Origin: JAKANT01 sp035502095
GTDB lineage: Bacteria > Pseudomonadota > Gammaproteobacteria > Burkholderiales > Burkholderiaceae_F
Length of the DNA: 38,496 bases
NCBI GenBank assembly: GCA_035502095.1
Contig: DATJUX010000042.1
Location: 1 to 38,496 of the forward strand
Direction: 5' to 3'
Shown: positions 9,765 through 18,138 of the stretch, in pieces
Numbering within the stretch: position 1 is the first letter of the stretch
Layout: each line of letters starts with the position of its first letter
Translations under genes and position numbers: made by a program
Notes under the pieces: generated by a model
Databases searched by the model: none
What the model saw: the letters and a program-made list of their open reading frames with translations, nothing else
What the model was told of the DNA's origin: nothing

Positions 9765-9789
9765 CGCCGGCACATCCCGGCGGCCGGCG
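9765..9789 (+). terminator. GC-rich hairpin downstream of the methyltransferase gene
   Basis: CGCCGGC (9765-9771) and GCCGGCG (9783-9789) form a perfect 7-bp stem with an 11-base loop, 21 bases after the stop codon. There is no T-run after it, so intrinsic termination is only possible, not clear. Confidence 0.3.
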
Positions 9790-9846
9790 GCGCACTTACC
9801 GTAGAGCGATGCACCAGCAACACGCCCTGGATCGGGGGGACTTGGT

Positions 9847-11205
9847 ATGAGTTCGACGACGAGTCGAGGCGCCGCACCCCGGATCGCCACGCCCGCCCAG
9901 GCGCTGTCGGTCTTCGATGCGGTGATGATCATCACCGGAATCGTCATCGGCGGCGGCATCTTCGCGTTTCCGCCGATCATCGCGAGCATCGCCGGATCGC
10001 CCCAGTGGATGTTCATCGCCTGGGTGCTCGGTGCGATCCTCTCGCTGATCGGCGCCCTCTGCTATGCCGAACTCGCGAGCACGTTTCCGACCGCGGGCGG
10101 CGACTACGACTTTCTCACCCGTGCCTACGGGAAGGATCTGAGCTTCTTCTTCGCCTGGGCGCGCGCGACGGTCATCCTTCCCGGGCCGATTGCGCTGCTT
10201 TCCTTCGTCGTCGGCGAACACCTGACGCGCGTCGTGTCGCTGGGCACGTATTCCGCCGCGATCTACGCGGCGCTGACTGTGATCGTGCTCACCGCCGTCA
10301 ACATTGTCGGCCTGCGCGACTCGGCGCGGACGCAGAACGTCATGACGGTGCTGCTCGTGATCGGGATGTTCGTGATCGCTCTCGCCGGCACGTTCGCCCC
10401 GGCGCCGGGCACCGCGACCGCGACGGCGTTCGAGGGCCCGATGCCCGCGGCGTTGGGCAGTGCGCTGCTGTTCGTACTGTTCGCGTTCAGCGGCTGGAAC
10501 GAAGCGGCGTATGTCTCCGCGGAGGTCAAAGGGGGTCCCCGTTCCCTTGCACGCGCGCTCGTGGTGTCGATCGGACTGGTCACGCTCGTCTATCTGCTGT
10601 TCGTCTGGGGCCTTCTCGCCGGCCTGGGATTCGAAGGCCTGAAGGCAAGCAAGGCGCCCGCCGCCGATGTCGCGAACCAGGCGTTTGGCGCCGCGGGGGA
10701 AAAGATCGTCGGAGCGGTGGTGTCGCTCGCCGCTCTGACGTCGATCAACGCAACGATGCTGGTCGGTGCGCGAACCAATTACACCTTCGCCAATCACTGG
10801 CGGATCGTGCGCTTCATGGGGCGGTGGGACGGCACGCGCGGGGTTCCGGTCGCGGCCTTCCTGGTCCAGGGCGCGATCTCGCTGGTCCTGGTGCTGATCG
10901 CCGCCAGGGAAGAGAGCGGTGTGCGCACCATGGTCGACTTCACGTCGCCCGTCTTCTGGTTCTTCATCATGCTGACCGGCGTTGCCCTGATCGTGCTGCG
11001 CTTCAAATTCGCGCACGTCACGCGCCCGTTCAAGGTGCCGCTTTACCCCATCCTGCCGCTGGCCTTCATCGCGACCTGCGCGTACCTGCTCTACTCCAGC
11101 ATCACGTACGCCCAATCGCAGAAGGCGGTGCACGTCGCCTTGTACGTCATGGCCGCGGGCCTGATCGCGTGGATCATCGCCCGGCTCAAGCGCGACCCGA
11201 CGTGA
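9847..11205 (+). CDS. APC-superfamily amino acid permease
   Basis: A 452-residue inner-membrane transporter with about 12 hydrophobic segments. The first helix carries the APC-type unwound substrate motif (ITGIVIGGGIF), followed by LCYAELASTFPTAGGDYDFLTRAYG, a segment well conserved in amino acid/polyamine/organocation permeases. The C-terminus ends in a helix and a short basic tail. ATG at 9847 has GGGGGAC upstream. It is flanked by the methyltransferase-like gene and the MocA-like gene on the same strand, with 103- and 129-base gaps, so operon membership is uncertain. Amino acid or amine uptake is the family role; the substrate cannot be read from sequence. Confidence 0.88.
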   Translation: MSSTTSRGAAPRIATPAQALSVFDAVMIITGIVIGGGIFAFPPIIASIAGSPQWMFIAWVLGAILSLIGALCYAELASTFPTAGGDYDFLTRAYGKDLSFFFAWARATVILPGPIALLSFVVGEHLTRVVSLGTYSAAIYAALTVIVLTAVNIVGLRDSARTQNVMTVLLVIGMFVIALAGTFAPAPGTATATAFEGPMPAALGSALLFVLFAFSGWNEAAYVSAEVKGGPRSLARALVVSIGLVTLVYLLFVWGLLAGLGFEGLKASKAPAADVANQAFGAAGEKIVGAVVSLAALTSINATMLVGARTNYTFANHWRIVRFMGRWDGTRGVPVAAFLVQGAISLVLVLIAAREESGVRTMVDFTSPVFWFFIMLTGVALIVLRFKFAHVTRPFKVPLYPILPLAFIATCAYLLYSSITYAQSQKAVHVALYVMAAGLIAWIIARLKRDPT

Positions 11206-11334
11206 CCGCCGTGGCGCAAGGATCCCGACCGGCGGGCCACGATTGCTCGCCGGACTTCCGCACCAAGGGTTGATGACCGAAAATAGTCGACCCGGCAAGC
11301 GCCGGACAACGGCGAGTGAGCGACCTACCCGGCC

Positions 11335-11943
11335 ATGGACGGAATCGTCGGCATCCTGCTCGCAGCGGGCGTAGGGCAGCGCTTCGACCCCACCGGACGG
11401 CGCCTCAAGCTGCTCGAACCGGCGCCGGCTGGACCTCACGCAGGCGTGCCCCTGGCGCTCGCCTCCGCGCGCAACCTGCTCAACGCCGTCGGCACGGTCT
11501 ACGCGGTGGTCCGTCCCGCCGACGACGATGTCGGCCAGCAGCGGCTGCACGCCTTGTTGTCAGATGCCGGGTGCAGGCTCGTCATCTGCGAGCAGGCGCG
11601 CGAGGGCATGGGCGCTTCGCTCGCCTGCGGCGTGCGCGCGACCGCCGACGCCAAGGGCTGGGTGATCGCGCTCGCCGACATGCCCGCGATCGAGCCCGGC
11701 AGCATTCGCGCCGTCGCGCGGGCGCTCGCGGAAGGTTACGACACCGCGGCCGCGTTCTTCGGCGAGCGCCGCGGTCACCCGGTCGGCTTCGCCAACTCGC
11801 TCTACGCCGAACTTGCCGCCCTCAGCGGAGACGACGGCGCGCGCCGCATTCTCGCGATGCAGCCGCCGCATCGCGTCAGCGTCGCCGACCGTGGCGTGCT
11901 GCTCGACCTCGACACGCCCGCGGGGCTCAAGGCGTCGCTCTGA
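11335..11943 (+). CDS. mocA: MocA/MobA-like nucleotidyltransferase (molybdenum cofactor cytidylyltransferase)
   Basis: A 202-residue NTP-transferase of the MobA/MocA family. The N-terminal nucleotide-binding loop reads GILLAAGVGQRF (6-17), and the metal-binding aspartate segment is LADMPAI. RRGHPVGF downstream is also typical of this family. MocA joins CMP to molybdopterin to make MCD, the cofactor used by xanthine-oxidase-family enzymes that receive it before folding. The Tat-exported IorAB pair upstream is a natural client, which supports MocA over the GMP-specific MobA. No Shine-Dalgarno stands out before the ATG. It is followed 27 bases later by the SGNH hydrolase gene. Confidence 0.82.
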   Translation: MDGIVGILLAAGVGQRFDPTGRRLKLLEPAPAGPHAGVPLALASARNLLNAVGTVYAVVRPADDDVGQQRLHALLSDAGCRLVICEQAREGMGASLACGVRATADAKGWVIALADMPAIEPGSIRAVARALAEGYDTAAAFFGERRGHPVGFANSLYAELAALSGDDGARRILAMQPPHRVSVADRGVLLDLDTPAGLKASL

Positions 11944-11970
11944 TCGGGCTCCACGGCTAAGGGAGGAGAA

Positions 11971-12861
11971 ATGCCCAAGGTACAGGTATTCAGGCCCGCA
12001 GACTTCGAAAAGAACGACCCGCCCGACCTCAACCAGTTCAGCCCGGTGCTCCTGGCCGAAGGCGACTCGTGGTTCACGCTCGGCGCGATCCCGTCGCACA
12101 ACCTGCTCGAGAACCTCGATTTCCCCGGCTTCGGCGCGGTGATCAACCTCGCGTATCCCGGCGACACGGTGAGCGCGATGGAACGGGCGCTCAAGAACGG
12201 AACGGCGCAGCGCCGGATCGACGTCTGGGCCTCCGAACTCGGCCGCTGGATCGGCGACTCGGCGGCGTACCCGCTGAGCGCGATCCTGCTTTCGGGAGGC
12301 GGAAACGATCTCATCGATGCGTTTCCGCACCTGCTCAAGTCGCCATGCGACTACGCCGGCATCCGTGCCGACAACATCGCCGATGCGCTCGATCTTGAAG
12401 CGCTGGTCAAGTTCGACCAGTTCGTCACCGCAAGCTTCACCGGGATCGTCAACTTCGTCCGCACTCATGGCGGTCCGAACGCGCACGTGCCGATCTTCTG
12501 CCACACCTACGACTTTCCGACGCCGAACGACGCACCGGCGACGATCCTGGGCGCCCGGATCGGCAGCGCGTGGATGTATCCGCGTCTGGTCCAGTGCGGC
12601 ATGCCTGCGGCGCTGTGGACGCCGCTGTCGGATTTCCTGCTGCGCCACCTGGCCACGCAGCTGAAGAGCCTCGAGCTGCCCGACTTCCATGTCGTCGCCA
12701 CGCTCGACACGCTCACGCGCGCGCAGCCCGGCGCGCATGGTGAATCGGGCGACTGGGACAACGAGATCCATCCGAACCGCTCCGGCTACAAGAAGCTCGC
12801 GCGCAAGATGGCCAGGGCGATTTGCGACGAACTCGGACTGCAGGAGAAACCCGGCGACTGA
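11971..12861 (+). CDS. SGNH/GDSL-type hydrolase-like protein
   Basis: A 296-residue protein with the four SGNH blocks in order: EGDSW near residue 30 (nucleophile serine), NLAYPGDT near 60 (block II glycine), SGGGNDL near 110 (block III asparagine) and WDNEIHPNRSGY near 270 (Asp and His of block V). The blocks support an esterase or lipase-type hydrolase. No signal peptide is visible, so it is probably cytoplasmic. GGGAGGAG lies just upstream of the ATG at 11971. Its gene follows mocA by 27 bases and may be co-transcribed, though no functional link is evident. The substrate is unknown. Confidence 0.8.
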   Translation: MPKVQVFRPADFEKNDPPDLNQFSPVLLAEGDSWFTLGAIPSHNLLENLDFPGFGAVINLAYPGDTVSAMERALKNGTAQRRIDVWASELGRWIGDSAAYPLSAILLSGGGNDLIDAFPHLLKSPCDYAGIRADNIADALDLEALVKFDQFVTASFTGIVNFVRTHGGPNAHVPIFCHTYDFPTPNDAPATILGARIGSAWMYPRLVQCGMPAALWTPLSDFLLRHLATQLKSLELPDFHVVATLDTLTRAQPGAHGESGDWDNEIHPNRSGYKKLARKMARAICDELGLQEKPGD

Positions 12862-12924
12862 CGCTCGCTACACTGCGCGCCCACGATTCCACGAATGCCG
12901 CGCCGAGGCGCGCGGGGCGCCTCC

Positions 12925-14718
12925 ATGACCGTCGGTTACGCCGTCCGTCCGGCCCAGCCGGGCGCGCACCTCTTTCACGTCACCGTCACCGTCGAAGAGC
13001 CCGATCCTGCCGGGCAGCGCTTCATGCTGCCGGCATGGATTCCGGGCAGCTACATGATCCGCGAGTTCGCACGCCACATCGTGCGCATCAGCGCAGTGAG
13101 CGGACGCGAGCGCGTCAACCTGCGGAAACTCGACAAGCACACCTGGCGCGCGGATCCGGTCGAAGGCGCCCTCTCGCTCGCCTACGAGGTCTATGCATGG
13201 GACCTTTCGGTGCGCAGTGCGCATCTCGACGAGACCCACGCATTCTTCAACGGTGCGAGCGTCTTTCTCCTGCCGCTCGGTTGCCGCGAGCAGCCCTGCC
13301 GCCTCGACATCCTTCCGCCGCAGGGCCGGAAGTACGCGAAATGGCGCGTCGCGACCGGACTGCAGCCGGCGCCCTCGACACCGCGCGGCGCGTTCGGCAC
13401 GTACCTCGCCGCCGACTACGATGAACTCATCGATTGCCCGGTCGAAATGGGCACCTTCGAGTCGGTGGAGTTCACGGCGCTGGGCGTGCCGCATCACGTC
13501 GCGATCACGGGACGGGTTCCGAAGCTCGACGGCAAGCGCCTCGCCGCCGACCTGCAACGCATGGTGGAAGCGCACATATGCACGTTCGAACCGCGCGAGC
13601 GAAAGGCGCCGTTCGAGCGCTACACGTTCCTGACGCTGGCCGTCGGTGAAGGGTATGGCGGCCTGGAACATCGCAACTCCACCGCGCTCATCTGCCGCCG
13701 CGACGACCTGCCGTACGCCGGCATGAAGGATGCGAGCTCGGCCTATCGCACCTTCCTCGGCCTCGCCAGTCACGAGTATTTCCACGCCTGGAACGTCAAG
13801 CGGATCTGCCCGGCCGCGTTCATCCCCTACGACCTCGAACGCGAGAACTACACGCAGATGCTGTGGATGTTCGAGGGCTTCACGTCCTACTACGACGACC
13901 TGCTGCTCGCCCGCGCCGCGCTGTACTCCGAGGCGCAGTACCTGGACACGCTGGGCAAGACGCTCACCACCGTCACGCAGCGGGCAGGTCGGCTGAAGCA
14001 AAGCGTCGCGGAAAGCTCGTTCGACGCTTGGATCAAGTACTACCGGCAGGACGAAAACGCGCCCAACAGCGTCGTCAGCTACTACCAGAAGGGATCACTG
14101 GTCGCTGCGGCGCTCGATCTCACGATCCGCGCCCGCACGCAAGGGCGTCGCTCCCTCGACGACGTCATCCGCCTGCTCTGGCGCCGCTACAAGGCGGCGG
14201 GCACCTCGTACGCCGGGGTCGAGGAAAGCGAGTTGCCCGCCGCGGTCGAGGAGGCGACCGGGCTCGATCTCGGACGTCTGATTCGCGCGTGGAGCGAAGG
14301 CACGCGCGACATCGACTTCGTGCCGCTTCTCGCGCCGTTCGGCGTTGCCGTCGAGCGCGGCCTCGCGCTGGAGGAACCGCACTTCGCGCTGCTCGGCCTG
14401 AAGACGCGCCGCGAAGGCGCCGACTGCACGATCGCCAACGTCTTCGACGGCGGGCCGGCCCAGCAAGCGGGACTGTCGGGCGGTGACGTGATCCTCGCCC
14501 TCGGTGGGTTACGCGTGCGCTCGTCCAATCTCGATGGCCTGCTGTCGCGTTACGCTGCCGGTGACACAATCGACGTGGTGGCCTTCCGGCGCGACGAGTT
14601 GCTGCAGACGCAAGTCACACTCGCCACGAAACCGCCGCCGAAGTACACGCTCAAGGTCGACCCGAAAGCCGGTAAGGTTGCCCAGCGCCTGCGCCGGGGC
14701 TGGCTGGGCGCTTCGTGA
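12925..14718 (+). CDS. M61-family (glycyl aminopeptidase-like) metallopeptidase with PDZ domain
   Basis: A 597-residue peptidase. The N-terminal domain (about 1-170) is beta-rich, as in M61 enzymes. The catalytic domain holds the zinc motif HEYFH (283-287, in SHEYFHAWNVKR) and the third ligand glutamate E317 in WMFEGFTSYYDDL. A C-terminal PDZ domain spans about 480-580 (GGPAQQAGLSGGDVILALGG). M61 enzymes prefer N-terminal glycine or alanine substrates. No signal peptide is seen. The start at 12925 is preferred to the in-frame ATG at 12895 because the protein then begins at the family N-terminus, although neither has a strong Shine-Dalgarno. It converges on ung across a palindromic repeat. Confidence 0.9.
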   Translation: MTVGYAVRPAQPGAHLFHVTVTVEEPDPAGQRFMLPAWIPGSYMIREFARHIVRISAVSGRERVNLRKLDKHTWRADPVEGALSLAYEVYAWDLSVRSAHLDETHAFFNGASVFLLPLGCREQPCRLDILPPQGRKYAKWRVATGLQPAPSTPRGAFGTYLAADYDELIDCPVEMGTFESVEFTALGVPHHVAITGRVPKLDGKRLAADLQRMVEAHICTFEPRERKAPFERYTFLTLAVGEGYGGLEHRNSTALICRRDDLPYAGMKDASSAYRTFLGLASHEYFHAWNVKRICPAAFIPYDLERENYTQMLWMFEGFTSYYDDLLLARAALYSEAQYLDTLGKTLTTVTQRAGRLKQSVAESSFDAWIKYYRQDENAPNSVVSYYQKGSLVAAALDLTIRARTQGRRSLDDVIRLLWRRYKAAGTSYAGVEESELPAAVEEATGLDLGRLIRAWSEGTRDIDFVPLLAPFGVAVERGLALEEPHFALLGLKTRREGADCTIANVFDGGPAQQAGLSGGDVILALGGLRVRSSNLDGLLSRYAAGDTIDVVAFRRDELLQTQVTLATKPPPKYTLKVDPKAGKVAQRLRRGWLGAS

Positions 14719-14759
14719 GTTCCTTCGTGTGGCGCGCGATAGGCTGATGCGGAAGACCG

Positions 14760-14932
14760 TGTCATTCCGAGCCGCAGGCGAGGAATCGCGGCCTCGAAAG
14801 GAAAAGACCTTTGACGCCGATCTACGCGGATCAGCGCAGATAAAACGGTAGTGCTTGATCCGCATCATCCGCGTCTGCATTTCTGGCCGCGCGCAGCGTC
14901 GAGATCCGCCTCGCGCGCCTCGGGATGACAAG
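14760..14932. repeat. Palindromic repeat element between convergent genes
   Basis: The outer arms TGTCATTCCGAGCCGCAGGC (from 14760) and, in complement, TGTCATCCCGAGGCGCGCGA (ending 14932) are near-identical inverted copies. Inside them GCGGATCA and TGATCCGC form a second inverted pair. The arms resemble those of the hairpin at 32728-32798. The element fills the gap between the 3' ends of the M61 peptidase and ung genes, so it could also act as a two-way terminator. It is probably a dispersed intergenic palindrome of the REP/MITE kind; only two copies are visible here. Confidence 0.6.
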
Positions 14933-14955
14933 TCGGCAAATTTTCCTCGGTCCGG

Positions 14956-15738
14956 CTAGCGCTCGCTCCAGTCGATTACGCCGCGTCCGTGGCGCGCGAG
15001 ATATGCGTTCGCCTGCGAGAAGTGCCGGCAGCCGAAAAACGGCGACGGAGGCCTGCGCGCGGAAAGCGGCGACGGGTGGTTGGCGCAAAGTCGGACGTGT
15101 GGATTCCCGGCGCGCGTGATCGTCCCGGCTTTCGCCTGCGCGTGGCTGCCCCAGAGCAGAAAGGCCTTGGGTGCCGCATCGCGCGCGAGCGCCTCGACGA
15201 TGGCATCGGTGAAAGTCTCCCAGCCTTTCTTCGCGTGGCTCGCCGGGCGGTCGTCCTCGACGGTGAGGACGGCATTCAACAGGAGCACGCCCTGCCGCGC
15301 CCAGCCCTCCAGGTTGCCCGAGGTACGCGGCGCGGCGCCGACATCGCGTTGCAACTCGAGGAAGATGTTGCGCAGGCTCGGCGGCGGAGGCACGCCGTCG
15401 GGCACGGAGAACGCGAGTCCGTGCGCCTGGCCGGGGCCGTGATAGGGATCCTGTCCGAGGATCACCACACGCACCGCCTCGAACCGGGTAAGCAAGAGCG
15501 CGCGCAGCGGCGACGGCGGATAGATGATCGCGCCCGCGCGCTCGCGCTGGCCGATGAATTCGAGCAGCGTTGCGCAGGCGTTCGAGCCGAGAAACGCCTC
15601 GCCCACCGGGTCCCACCCGCCGGGCAGCGATGCGAGTTGTTCGCGCAACCGCGCTTGAAGCAAACCGGGTTCCGTCACGTGCGCTCGGCACCGGGAAGCG
15701 GGAGGCGAGCGTAACAACAGCAGAACGCGTGCGGCCAT
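14956..15738 (-). CDS. ung: Uracil-DNA glycosylase, family 1
   Basis: Base-excision repair enzyme that removes uracil from DNA. The catalytic water-activating motif is complete (GQDPYHGPGQAHGLAFSV), and the minor-groove intercalation motif appears as HPSPLSARR near the C-terminus. The ATG at 15738 has GAAGG seven bases upstream, giving 260 residues with an unusual basic N-terminal extension. A GTG at 15678 would give 240 residues, beginning VTEPGLLQ, closer to the usual length. The gene is divergent from the MFS transporter with 39 bases between starts, and convergent with the peptidase. Confidence 0.95.
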   Translation of the reverse strand: MAARVLLLLRSPPASRCRAHVTEPGLLQARLREQLASLPGGWDPVGEAFLGSNACATLLEFIGQRERAGAIIYPPSPLRALLLTRFEAVRVVILGQDPYHGPGQAHGLAFSVPDGVPPPPSLRNIFLELQRDVGAAPRTSGNLEGWARQGVLLLNAVLTVEDDRPASHAKKGWETFTDAIVEALARDAAPKAFLLWGSHAQAKAGTITRAGNPHVRLCANHPSPLSARRPPSPFFGCRHFSQANAYLARHGRGVIDWSER

Positions 15739-15777
15739 GCGCTAACCTTCGCGAACCCCCGACTGTCGCACCCGCCC

Positions 15778-16971
15778 ATGTCTGCCGCCATCAACGCGGA
15801 TCAAGCCACCGACCGCAACATCTCCGCCTCGCTGCTCCTCAACGCCGCGCACGCGCTCGATCACCTCGTGCTGCTCATCTTCGCGGCCGCGGTTGGCGCA
15901 ATCGCCGCGGACTTCGGCTTCGCCCGGTGGGAAGACCTCATGCCCTACACGGCCGGCGCCTTCTTCGCATTCGGCCTCGGGTCGCTGCCGGCGGGTCGCC
16001 TCGGCGATACCTGGGGGCGGCGGTCGATGATGCTGGTGTTCTTCTTCGGCATCGGCGCGGCGCTGCTGCTGGTCGCGCTGACCCAGAACGCGGTGCAGAT
16101 GGCGGTCGCGTTGACGTTGGTCGGTGTTTTTGCGGCGATCTATCACCCAGTCGGAATTCCAATGCTCGTGCAGGGCTCGGCGCGACCCGGCCGCACCATC
16201 GGGATCAACGGCCTGGCGGGAAACCTGGGCATCGCGCTCGCGGCGCTCCTGACCGGGCTGCTGGTCAAGTACTTGGGCTGGCGCGCCGCTTTCGTTGCGC
16301 CGGCGCTGCTGGCGTTCCTGCTCGGTTTTCTCTTCGCGCGCGTCGCGCCCGAAGAAAGCGCACCGCCGGCACGCCGCGCGCCGAGCAGGGGTGAACTGCC
16401 GCCCGGCGTCGTCGCGCGCGCCCTTGCGGTGATCACGGTCGCCGCCACCAGCGCGAGCCTCATCTTCAACTTCACCACCAACGGCAATGGCGAGATGCTG
16501 CGGCAGCGCATGCAGGCGGTGATCGCCGATCCCGCCGCGCTCGGACTGCTGCTCGCGATCGTCTACACGATCGCGTCGTTCGCCCAGCTGATCGTCGGCC
16601 GCCTGATCGACCGTTTTCCGATCAAGCGCCTCATGCTTTCGATCGTCGCCTTGCAGGTCCCGCTGTTTGCCGTCGCCGCGTATGCGCAGGGCTGGACGTT
16701 CTTCGTGCTGGCGATCCTGTTCATGGCGTTCGTCTTCGGCGCGATCCCGTTCACCGACGCGCTGGTCGTGCGTTACGTCGATGACCGCATGCGGTCGCGT
16801 GCGGCGGGAATGCGGCTGGCGATTTCCTTCAGCATCAGTTCGATCGCCGTCTACCTGCTTGGCCCGCTGGTGAAGGCGTCCGGGTTCGCGTTCCTGCTGC
16901 TGACCATGGCGGCGATCGCCACGCTCACGCTCGCCGCGGCCGCCTGGCTGCCGGGCCTTCACAAGCACTGA
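15778..16971 (+). CDS. MFS transporter
   Basis: A 397-residue inner-membrane protein with about 12 hydrophobic helices. The loop 2-3 signature of the major facilitator superfamily is present (GRLGDTWGRRSMM), and a related motif occurs in the second half (GRLIDRFPIKRLM). The N-terminal helices, starting NAAHALDHLVLLIF, resemble the fosmidomycin-resistance-like (Fsr) branch, so an efflux role is possible. No nearby gene reveals a substrate. It is convergent with trpC, with 10 bases between stop codons, and divergent from ung. Confidence 0.85.
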   Translation: MSAAINADQATDRNISASLLLNAAHALDHLVLLIFAAAVGAIAADFGFARWEDLMPYTAGAFFAFGLGSLPAGRLGDTWGRRSMMLVFFFGIGAALLLVALTQNAVQMAVALTLVGVFAAIYHPVGIPMLVQGSARPGRTIGINGLAGNLGIALAALLTGLLVKYLGWRAAFVAPALLAFLLGFLFARVAPEESAPPARRAPSRGELPPGVVARALAVITVAATSASLIFNFTTNGNGEMLRQRMQAVIADPAALGLLLAIVYTIASFAQLIVGRLIDRFPIKRLMLSIVALQVPLFAVAAYAQGWTFFVLAILFMAFVFGAIPFTDALVVRYVDDRMRSRAAGMRLAISFSISSIAVYLLGPLVKASGFAFLLLTMAAIATLTLAAAAWLPGLHKH

Positions 16972-16981
16972 GGCTGCGCCG

Positions 16982-17770
16982 CTACGCGAACAAGCGGGCG
17001 AGTTCGGCACCGGGGTCGGGCGCACGCATGAATGCTTCGCCGACCAGGAAGGCATCGACGCCGGCCGCCCGCATCGTGCGCACGTCTCCGGGCGCGAGAA
17101 TGCCGCTTTCGGTGATGACGGTGCGCTCGGCTCCGATGCGGCCGAGCAGGTCGAGTGTCGTGCGCAACGACACATCGAACGTGCGCAGATTGCGATTGTT
17201 GATCCCGACCAGCGGCGTCCGCAGTTCCAGCGCGAGCTCGAGTTCCTGCGCGTCGTGCACTTCCACCAGCACGGCCATCCGCAACGCGTGCGCCGCCGCT
17301 TCCAGGTCACGGAGTCGCTCCCTGTCGAGCGCCGCCACGATGAGCAGGATGCAGTCCGCGCCCCAGGCGCGCGCCTGGGCGACCTGGTAGGCGTCGATGA
17401 TGAAGTCCTTGCGCAGCACCGGCAGGGCACTCGCGTGGCGCGCAGCCTCGAGGTGTTCCGGGGCGCCCTGGAAAAACCGCACGTCCGTCAGCACCGACAG
17501 GCACGCGGCTCCGCCTTGCGCGTAACTGGCCCCGATGGCCGCCGGATCGAAGTGTGCGCGCAACACGCCGCGCGAGGGTGACGCGCGCTTGACCTCGGCA
17601 ATCACCGCAGCGGAACCGGCGGCGATCTTTGCGCGCATAGCGGCGACGAAATCGCGCCCGTCGGCACGCGCCTCGGCACGCCGCAACAGGGCCCCGTAAG
17701 GCTCGGCCTGCCGCGCTTGCGCAACCTCCTCGCGTTTGACCTCGAGAATCCGCCGCAGGATGTCGCTCAT
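16982..17770 (-). CDS. trpC: Indole-3-glycerol-phosphate synthase
   Basis: A 262-residue TIM-barrel enzyme that closes CdRP to indole-3-glycerol phosphate in tryptophan synthesis. Family motifs are clear: VIAEVKRASPSRG (catalytic lysine), LSVLTDVRFFQG, VLRKDFIID, LVEVHDAQEL, GINNRNLRTF and TESGI. It is the last gene of the operon; its ATG at 17770 lies 3 bases after the stop of the ABM-fold gene, so translation is probably coupled. No trpF, trpB or trpA follows; they must lie elsewhere. Confidence 0.97.
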   Translation of the reverse strand: MSDILRRILEVKREEVAQARQAEPYGALLRRAEARADGRDFVAAMRAKIAAGSAAVIAEVKRASPSRGVLRAHFDPAAIGASYAQGGAACLSVLTDVRFFQGAPEHLEAARHASALPVLRKDFIIDAYQVAQARAWGADCILLIVAALDRERLRDLEAAAHALRMAVLVEVHDAQELELALELRTPLVGINNRNLRTFDVSLRTTLDLLGRIGAERTVITESGILAPGDVRTMRAAGVDAFLVGEAFMRAPDPGAELARLFA

Positions 17771-17773
17771 CCC

Positions 17774-18124
17774 TTACGCCTCGTGCCACGTTCTCGAATC
17801 GACCGGCGCCTGCTCGCGCCGGTCGAACATCCCGTAGTCGCGCAGGACCGAAACGACACGCAGCCGGTACTCGTCGAACACGCGATCGCGCCCGTGTTCC
17901 TGCGCCGAACGATGCGCGGCGAAATTGCGCCAGCGCGCCACGCACTCCTCGTCGCGCCAGAACTGCAGCGACAGCATCTTGCGCGGGTCGGTGAGGCTCT
18001 GGAATCGTTCGATCGAGACGAAGCCCTCGAACTGCTCCAGTTCGGGTTTCAGCCGCGCGGCAATGTCGAGGTATTCGTCCCGATGCCCCGCGGCCGGCCA
18101 CACTTCGAAGATCACGCCGATCAT
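17774..18124 (-). CDS. Small ABM-fold (antibiotic biosynthesis monooxygenase-like) protein inside the trp operon
   Basis: A 116-residue protein whose core, MIGVIFEVWP followed by FEGFVSIERFQSLTDP and MLSLQFWRDEECVARWRN, matches the dimeric alpha/beta barrel of ABM-domain proteins. Such proteins include heme-degrading and quinol monooxygenases, but many have no known activity. The ATG at 18124 has GAGGAGAGGG just upstream, overlapping the trpD end, and its stop is 3 bases from the trpC start. It is therefore almost certainly co-transcribed and co-translated with trpD and trpC. The reading frame extends upstream antisense to trpD coding sequence in another frame, which is a shadow. A role in tryptophan synthesis is not established. 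Confidence 0.85.
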   Translation of the reverse strand: MIGVIFEVWPAAGHRDEYLDIAARLKPELEQFEGFVSIERFQSLTDPRKMLSLQFWRDEECVARWRNFAAHRSAQEHGRDRVFDEYRLRVVSVLRDYGMFDRREQAPVDSRTWHEA

Positions 18125-18138
18125 GGTCCGCCCTCTCC

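Noticed and set aside
9789..9849. A 13-codon frame (MHQQHALDRGDLV) overlapping the permease start
   Set aside because: Too short, no ribosome site and no recognisable character; probably chance.
11206..11334. Possible small gene or terminator between the permease and mocA
   Set aside because: No convincing reading frame with ribosome site and no stable hairpin with T-run was seen.
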